From contig DATLHO010000264.1 in the NCBI GenBank assembly GCA_035539855.1, positions 1 through 17,357 of the forward strand: a stretch of 17,357 bases of DNA. The letters are read 5' to 3'. Position numbers and translations under genes: made by a program. Shown piece by piece: positions 13,945-17,357 of this stretch. A model generated the notes under the pieces. The model ran no database searches and had not been told where the DNA came from. It saw nothing but the letters and a program-made list of their open reading frames with translations. Each line of letters begins with the position of its first letter. Position 1 is the stretch's first letter. The DNA is from DATLHO01 sp035539855. Lineage in GTDB: Bacteria > Bacteroidota > Ignavibacteria > OLB7.

Positions 13945-14664
13945 ATGAAGACCCTCGTTCTCTTCGTCGCGCTCGTGCTCGCGGGCGATCTTCGCGCTCA
14001 GACCGTACTGCTCGAGATCAGACACCTGGGCGGCGGCTTCCACGTGTACACGACCTACCGTGACGTCGGTGGCTCCCCGTTTCCCTCCAACAGCCTCTAC
14101 GTCGTGACGAAGCGCGGAGTGATCATGATCGACACGCCGTGGGACACGACGCAGACCCGTCCACTGCTCGACTCGATCGCGGCGCGTCACCGGCAGCCGG
14201 TCGTGCTCTGCGTCGTGACGCACTACCACGACGACCGCACCGCGGGACTCGACGTGCTTCGGGAACGGGGTATCCCGACGTGGTCGACGCGCAGGACCGA
14301 TGAGCTCGCGGCCGCCAGCGGCGATCGCCGGGCGTCGCACGTCTTCGAGCGCGACACGACGTTCACCGTCGGCGGCATCACGCTGCGCACGTACTATCCC
14401 GGCGAGGGCCACACGCGCGACAACATCGTGATCTGGTTTCCGGCGTCGCGCGTGCTCTACGGCGGATGCCTCGTCAAGAGCGTCGAATCTCCCGGTCTGG
14501 GCAACCTCGCCGACGCGAACGTCGGCGCGTGGGAGCGCACGATCACGAGAGTCATCCGTCGCTATCCGAAGCCGCGGGTGGTCATCCCCGGGCACTTCGG
14601 CTGGCAGAGTCGCCGCGCGCTGCGACACACGCTCGAGCTCGTCCGCGCGGTGATGCGGGAGTAA
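13945..14664 (+). CDS. Subclass B1 metallo-beta-lactamase
   Basis: 239 residues with a signal peptide (MKTLVLFVALVLAGDLRAQ), so periplasmic or secreted. Subclass B1 enzymes hydrolyse beta-lactams, usually including carbapenems, with two zinc ions. All ligands are present. The HxHxD motif THYHDDRTAG gives His93, His95 and Asp97 (standard 116, 118, 120). GEGHTRDNIVIW gives His156 (196), LYGGCLVKS gives Cys175 (221) and VIPGHFGW gives His217 (263). Lys178 (224) and Asn187 (233), the substrate-binding residues, are also there, followed by the typical LADANVGAWERTI. The ATG is chosen for the signal peptide; no strong ribosome site is seen, and the frame is open upstream to 13693. There are no integron, insertion-sequence or transfer genes nearby and base use is like the neighbours, which suggests a resident chromosomal gene. 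Divergent from the lipid-module operon across 235 bases. Confidence 0.93.
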   Translation: MKTLVLFVALVLAGDLRAQTVLLEIRHLGGGFHVYTTYRDVGGSPFPSNSLYVVTKRGVIMIDTPWDTTQTRPLLDSIAARHRQPVVLCVVTHYHDDRTAGLDVLRERGIPTWSTRRTDELAAASGDRRASHVFERDTTFTVGGITLRTYYPGEGHTRDNIVIWFPASRVLYGGCLVKSVESPGLGNLADANVGAWERTITRVIRRYPKPRVVIPGHFGWQSRRALRHTLELVRAVMRE

Positions 14665-14707
14665 GCATGATCAGAATGACAGGAATGTCCGATCCAGCAC
14701 GCGCCGA

Positions 14708-15769
14708 CTACCGGCGGGTTGGTCCGCCGATCCTCTCACGCTCGACGTTCCATTCGACCTCGTAAGCTTCCATCTCACTCAACGAGATGAGATCCTCGAC
14801 ATCCTGGTAGGAATCATGCGGTGTTAGTTGGAGTGCGATCTTTATCGCGATAGCCGCGCTGCGGTCCGACAGGGCGTCGCGGAACATCGCCGCGACTTCC
14901 GGCCGATCGTACCGCGCAAGTGCGATGCAGAGCTCGCGAAACTCGGCAGGGGCCTCCATCCGCTCGCGACGCAGGGTCCGGAATCGCTCGACCAGCGTCG
15001 GATAGAACGAAGCATCCGGGAACGCCGCGACGGCTGCGAGACCAGCGAGGCGCTGATCGGTGGACGCGATCGCGTCCCGAATCCTCGGGATGTCTTCCCG
15101 ACGCCTGTATCGCGCGAGTGCCCTCAGAGCCGCGTCGACACGCTCCTTCTCGACGAGCTGTCGCACGCGGGAGTACCATTCGGGCCTTGGTTCAAGGTCA
15201 TCGAGCATCGATGCTCGCGCAACGAGCTCAAGTCTCGGTCTGAACAGCAGGATGCTGTCGACTTTCGCATACTGATCGTCATCCATGACGAAGCCGGCAG
15301 CGAAGTCTCGGTGTCGAGGGCTGACCGTGGCGAGAAAGTAGTCGGCGGCCTTCTCACTCCATTCAATACATCCCGATAGGGTGCGCACGACGTGCGTGTC
15401 GCCGAGATGACGAACGAGGATCGGGAATACCTGCGGGCTCTCGCGCTCGGCCAATGCCCTGAACGCGTAGCAACGAACAACAACGTCCTTGTGCTCGACG
15501 AGCGCAAGCAACTCGTCCTCCGATGCCTCCTCTCGCAGTCGCTTGAAGCGCCTCCACTGTTCCGGCTCGCTCATCCCTATTCCGACCGCACGGTCCATTA
15601 CAATGCTGTCGCTGATCATCGCGGAGATCAGCGTGTCTACCGAAGACGAAACCTCAACTGGTTGTGCCGGGCTCCTGTCATCGAACGACGTTGGCTCACA
15701 GGCTGCAAATGCAATGGCGCAGACGCACAGGAGGTAGGGTAAGTAGCAGGATCGGGGATGAGCGGGCAT
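14708..15769 (-). CDS. HEAT-repeat-like lipoprotein
   Basis: 353 residues. The signal peptide ends in FAAC (Cys24), an acceptable lipobox; it also has three more cysteines (8, 15, 17), which is unusual. The rest is almost all alpha-helical, with repeated units typical of HEAT or PBS-lyase-type repeats, for example KDVVVRCYAFRALAERESPQ, VDAALRALARYRRREDIPRI and TDQRLAGLAAVAAFPDASFY. Such repeats form curved scaffolds for protein contacts; no enzyme motif is seen. ATG at 15769 has no ribosome site. A perfect 19-bp palindrome lies 14 bases upstream. Base composition looks less GC-rich than the neighbouring genes, a possible sign of a different origin. It converges on the metallo-beta-lactamase gene with a 43-base gap. 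Confidence 0.78.
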   Translation of the reverse strand: MPAHPRSCYLPYLLCVCAIAFAACEPTSFDDRSPAQPVEVSSSVDTLISAMISDSIVMDRAVGIGMSEPEQWRRFKRLREEASEDELLALVEHKDVVVRCYAFRALAERESPQVFPILVRHLGDTHVVRTLSGCIEWSEKAADYFLATVSPRHRDFAAGFVMDDDQYAKVDSILLFRPRLELVARASMLDDLEPRPEWYSRVRQLVEKERVDAALRALARYRRREDIPRIRDAIASTDQRLAGLAAVAAFPDASFYPTLVERFRTLRRERMEAPAEFRELCIALARYDRPEVAAMFRDALSDRSAAIAIKIALQLTPHDSYQDVEDLISLSEMEAYEVEWNVERERIGGPTRR

Positions 15770-15782
15770 GGCGAATGCGATA

Positions 15783-15801
15783 GATGTTCTCGGAGAACAT
15801 C
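15783..15801. promoter_or_regulatory. Perfect 19-bp palindrome before the HEAT lipoprotein gene
   Basis: GATGTTCTC, one central G, then GAGAACATC. It lies 14 bases upstream of the minus-strand ATG at 15769. It is likely an operator, or a hairpin near the 5' end of the message. The inner TGTTC/GAACA arms recall LexA boxes described in some phyla, but the spacing is five bases, so this match is not accepted. The remaining part of the 233-base gap (15770-16002) shows no gene. Confidence 0.5.
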
Positions 15802-16002
15802 GCGATGAGCGGCTGATGAAGCAAGTCCGGAGGGGAGTGTGCCAAGGGTGAGCCCCAGATGTCGACCTCAGTCATCCTTCTTGCGTAGCTTCGGAAACCT
15901 CGATACCGTCCCGGTTCCTTGCCCACGACGCGCGACCTTACCGCGTCTTGCGTGTGCCGAACGTACTCCTGAATCGTCGACCTTCAACCGCAGTCATTCC
16001 CT

Positions 16003-16434
16003 ATGAACCGCACCGTCCGCATCATCCTCGCCGTCGTCGGGGGCATCGTCGCCGGCAGCATCGTGAACATGGGCCTGATCCAGCTGGGCTCGCAGATGAT
16101 CCCCGCGCCGGCAGGCGTCGACATTACGACGACCGAAGGCCTGCGCGCCGCGATGGGACTGTTCGAGCCGAGGCACTTCATCTTCCCGTTCCTGGCGCAC
16201 GCGCTCGGTACGCTCTTCGGCGCGTTCGTCGCGACATGGATCGCCGGAGATGGAGGTCGTCTGCCGGCGTACATCGTCGGCGGGTTCTTTCTGCTCGGCG
16301 GCATCGCGAGCGCCTTCATGATTCCGGCGCCGGCATGGTTCATCGCCGTCGACCTCATCGTCGCGTACATCCCGATGGCGTTGCTGGGCGCGAAGCTGGC
16401 GCCCCGGCGATCGGCGGCGGTTGCGTCGGCGTAG
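16003..16434 (+). CDS. Conserved small integral membrane protein, function unknown
   Basis: 143 residues with about four membrane helices: near residues 5-30, 60-80, 88-108 and 112-132. Features are NMGLIQLGSQMIPAPAGVD after the first helix, then LFEPRHFIFPFLAHALGTLFGAF, and PAPAWFIAVDLIVAYIPMALLGAKLA at the end. I believe similar proteins (with EPRHF and AHALGT) occur as hypothetical proteins in several phyla, but no function is known to me. The conserved charged pair Glu-Pro-Arg-His at the membrane edge could be functional. The ATG starts the first helix with a basic NR; no ribosome site is visible, so the message may be leaderless or poorly translated. It converges on the gene at 16469 with a 34-base gap. 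Confidence 0.75.
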   Translation: MNRTVRIILAVVGGIVAGSIVNMGLIQLGSQMIPAPAGVDITTTEGLRAAMGLFEPRHFIFPFLAHALGTLFGAFVATWIAGDGGRLPAYIVGGFFLLGGIASAFMIPAPAWFIAVDLIVAYIPMALLGAKLAPRRSAAVASA

Positions 16435-16468
16435 TCCCTGGCACCCGTCGGAGTGCGTGAAGAGACGA

Positions 16469-17059
16469 CTAGCGCGTCTGCTGGAGCGCGAATGACTTCA
16501 GGATGCCGCCTACGCTCTCCCTGCTGGGTCGATCGGTGTTCCCGGAAGCGATCTTCACGACGCCGATGGCGGGGTCGATCAGCACGTGCGCTTCTTCACC
16601 CTCCTCGCTACGCATGCGATAGTGAATGCAGCGCGCGGACCCCGAAGCCAGCTCGACGATCTCGTCGACGGCAATGACATCGATGGTGAACGTCTGACGA
16701 TCGGCGGTGAACTCGTAGCCCTCGCCCTTGGCGAGCGGGTAGCGGAAGAACAGCACGGGCTCGGAGCCGAAGTCATCGCTCCACGCGTAGACGCCGCCGT
16801 CGCCGTTGCCGAACCATGCGCCGCTGCCGAGCGGAGCGCGGTACATCCGAATCCCGCTCATGACGGTGTCCCGATCGATCGCGATCGTCTGCAGCGCCGT
16901 ATCGACGCGGCCCCGACGCGAGCTCGTCATCTCATAGGACCACGAATTGCCGACGGCGAGCGGAAGAAGGCTCGGAGACTGCTGCGCCTGCGTGACGCAG
17001 GTGACGACAAGCAGCATCGTGATCACGAGGGCAGGCAGGGATGTAGGGAGTGTGCGCAT
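16469..17059 (-). CDS. Secreted protein of unknown function
   Basis: 196 residues. The signal peptide (about 1-27) ends in TQAQQ, giving a likely periplasmic or secreted product. After it comes LLPLAVGNSWSYEMTSS, a 'PL-VGN-W-Y' opening often seen in secreted beta-rich proteins of unknown role. Further segments are all strand-like (YRAPLGSGAWFGNGDGGVYAWSDD, FFRYPLAKGEGYEF, TIDVIAVDEIVEL, HYRMRSEEGEEAHVLIDPAIGVVKI). I do not recognise a catalytic motif. ATG at 17059 is preferred to that at 17092: a GAGG ribosome site sits six bases before it, and it makes a proper signal peptide. An inverted repeat lies 40 bases upstream of it. Confidence 0.75.
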   Translation of the reverse strand: MRTLPTSLPALVITMLLVVTCVTQAQQSPSLLPLAVGNSWSYEMTSSRRGRVDTALQTIAIDRDTVMSGIRMYRAPLGSGAWFGNGDGGVYAWSDDFGSEPVLFFRYPLAKGEGYEFTADRQTFTIDVIAVDEIVELASGSARCIHYRMRSEEGEEAHVLIDPAIGVVKIASGNTDRPSRESVGGILKSFALQQTR

Positions 17060-17098
17060 GACGACCTCGGAGTATCGGGTGAAGGGTGCCATTTAGAT

Positions 17099-17122
17099 TA
17101 ACCGTACGACGGGCTACGGTTA
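17099..17122. promoter_or_regulatory. Inverted repeat upstream of the secreted-protein gene
   Basis: TAACCGTA and TACGGTTA (8-base perfect arms) flank an 8-base spacer. It lies 40 bases before the minus-strand ATG at 17059 and 93 bases before the plus-strand gene at 17215. On the minus strand TAATCT (17100-17095) overlaps its edge and might be a -10 box. This arrangement suits a repressor or activator site. Confidence 0.4.
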
Positions 17123-17214
17123 CTTTGTGACCCTGGCGCGCGGGCAGCAGCGCATCCATTCGGAGCGGCGTGTCGAGCGCCGTCGCAGAGCCCTCGAATA
17201 CATAGCCAAGCGCA

Positions 17215-17357
17215 ATGATCACGCACGAGATTCACTGGTTCGACATCGTCCGAAACGTCGTCATGCTCGGTCTCGGGATCGAGATGGCCCTGCGGCCGCA
17301 GACCCACGGGCGGTCGTGGCAGAAGGCAGTTGGTTGGATTCTCATTGGGATGGTGAT
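17215..17357 (+). CDS. Possible membrane protein, cut by window end
   Basis: Only the first 47 codons and part of the next are present. The predicted start is MITHEIHWFDIVRNVVMLGLGIEMALRP, followed by HGRSWQKAVGWILIGMV, giving two hydrophobic segments with a basic turn, as in a small membrane protein. Third codon positions are mostly G or C, as in the neighbours, which supports coding. No ribosome site is seen before the ATG. The family is not recognised. It is divergent from 16469-17059. Confidence 0.45.
   Translation, partial: MITHEIHWFDIVRNVVMLGLGIEMALRPQTHGRSWQKAVGWILIGMV

Noticed and set aside
14712..14729. Terminator hairpin between the metallo-beta-lactamase and HEAT lipoprotein genes
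   Set aside because: CGGCGG and CCGCCG form only a 6-base stem, lie inside the end of the lipoprotein gene, and have no T-rich tail.
15783..15801. LexA (SOS) box
   Set aside because: The TGTTC and GAACA arms look right, but the spacer is five bases where the described boxes of this type have four, and the downstream gene is not an SOS gene.
1..17357. CRISPR array, tRNA, rRNA, transposase or phage genes
   Set aside because: I looked for regular short repeats with spacers, tRNA-like cloverleaf patterns and DDE-type protein motifs and found none. Only palindromic intergenic elements suggest mobility.

Overview
The window comes from a high-GC bacterium with a two-membrane (diderm) envelope. It carries two predicted outer-membrane beta-barrel proteins, several lipoproteins with lipobox signal peptides and a secreted metallo-beta-lactamase. 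High GC at third codon positions, TATCTT-like -10 boxes a few tens of bases before starts, and the overall gene style suggest Gemmatimonadota or a similar soil or freshwater group. That placement is inference: no rRNA, tRNA or other phylogenetic marker is present.

Layout. Bases 1-295 hold a long imperfect palindromic repeat and the start of a large SNF2-family ATPase with a SWIM zinc finger (+). A CAP-domain lipoprotein (+) follows. It converges, with a one-base gap, on a minus-strand msrB-msrA pair of exported methionine sulfoxide reductases that overlap by ATGA. Two paralogous minus-strand barrel proteins (about 6.2-7.0 kb and 7.9-8.8 kb) flank a small plus-strand VOC-fold protein and a second 120-bp palindromic element of another family. 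A single-domain globin (+) diverges from the second barrel gene. A strong terminator separates it from a minus-strand gene of unknown function and a BON-domain lipoprotein.

The most unusual part is at 10.9-13.7 kb (minus strand). A lipocalin-like protein gene (tentatively CrtC/AttH type) overlaps by ATGA with a 665-residue membrane protein. That protein joins three lipid-enzyme modules: an isoprenylcysteine-methyltransferase-like N-terminus, a PAP2-type phosphatase centre and an Lgt-like C-terminus. The PAP2 histidines are intact. The Lgt-like part lacks the usual His of the HGG motif, and the methyltransferase-like part is shortened. I read the pair as an uncharacterised lipid-modification module. 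Divergent from it is a complete subclass B1 metallo-beta-lactamase with all six zinc ligands.

The right end holds a HEAT-repeat lipoprotein (-) behind a perfect 19-bp palindrome, a small four-helix membrane protein (+), a secreted protein of unknown function (-) behind an inverted repeat, and the first 47 codons of a possible membrane protein (+) cut by the window edge.

Most genes look like small, independently transcribed units for envelope maintenance and stress (oxidised-methionine repair, lipid or lipoprotein chemistry, beta-lactam hydrolysis, globin). I saw no phage, transposase, CRISPR or plasmid genes. Start sites, promoters and repeat alignments were judged by eye; family names rest on motif recognition, not searches.
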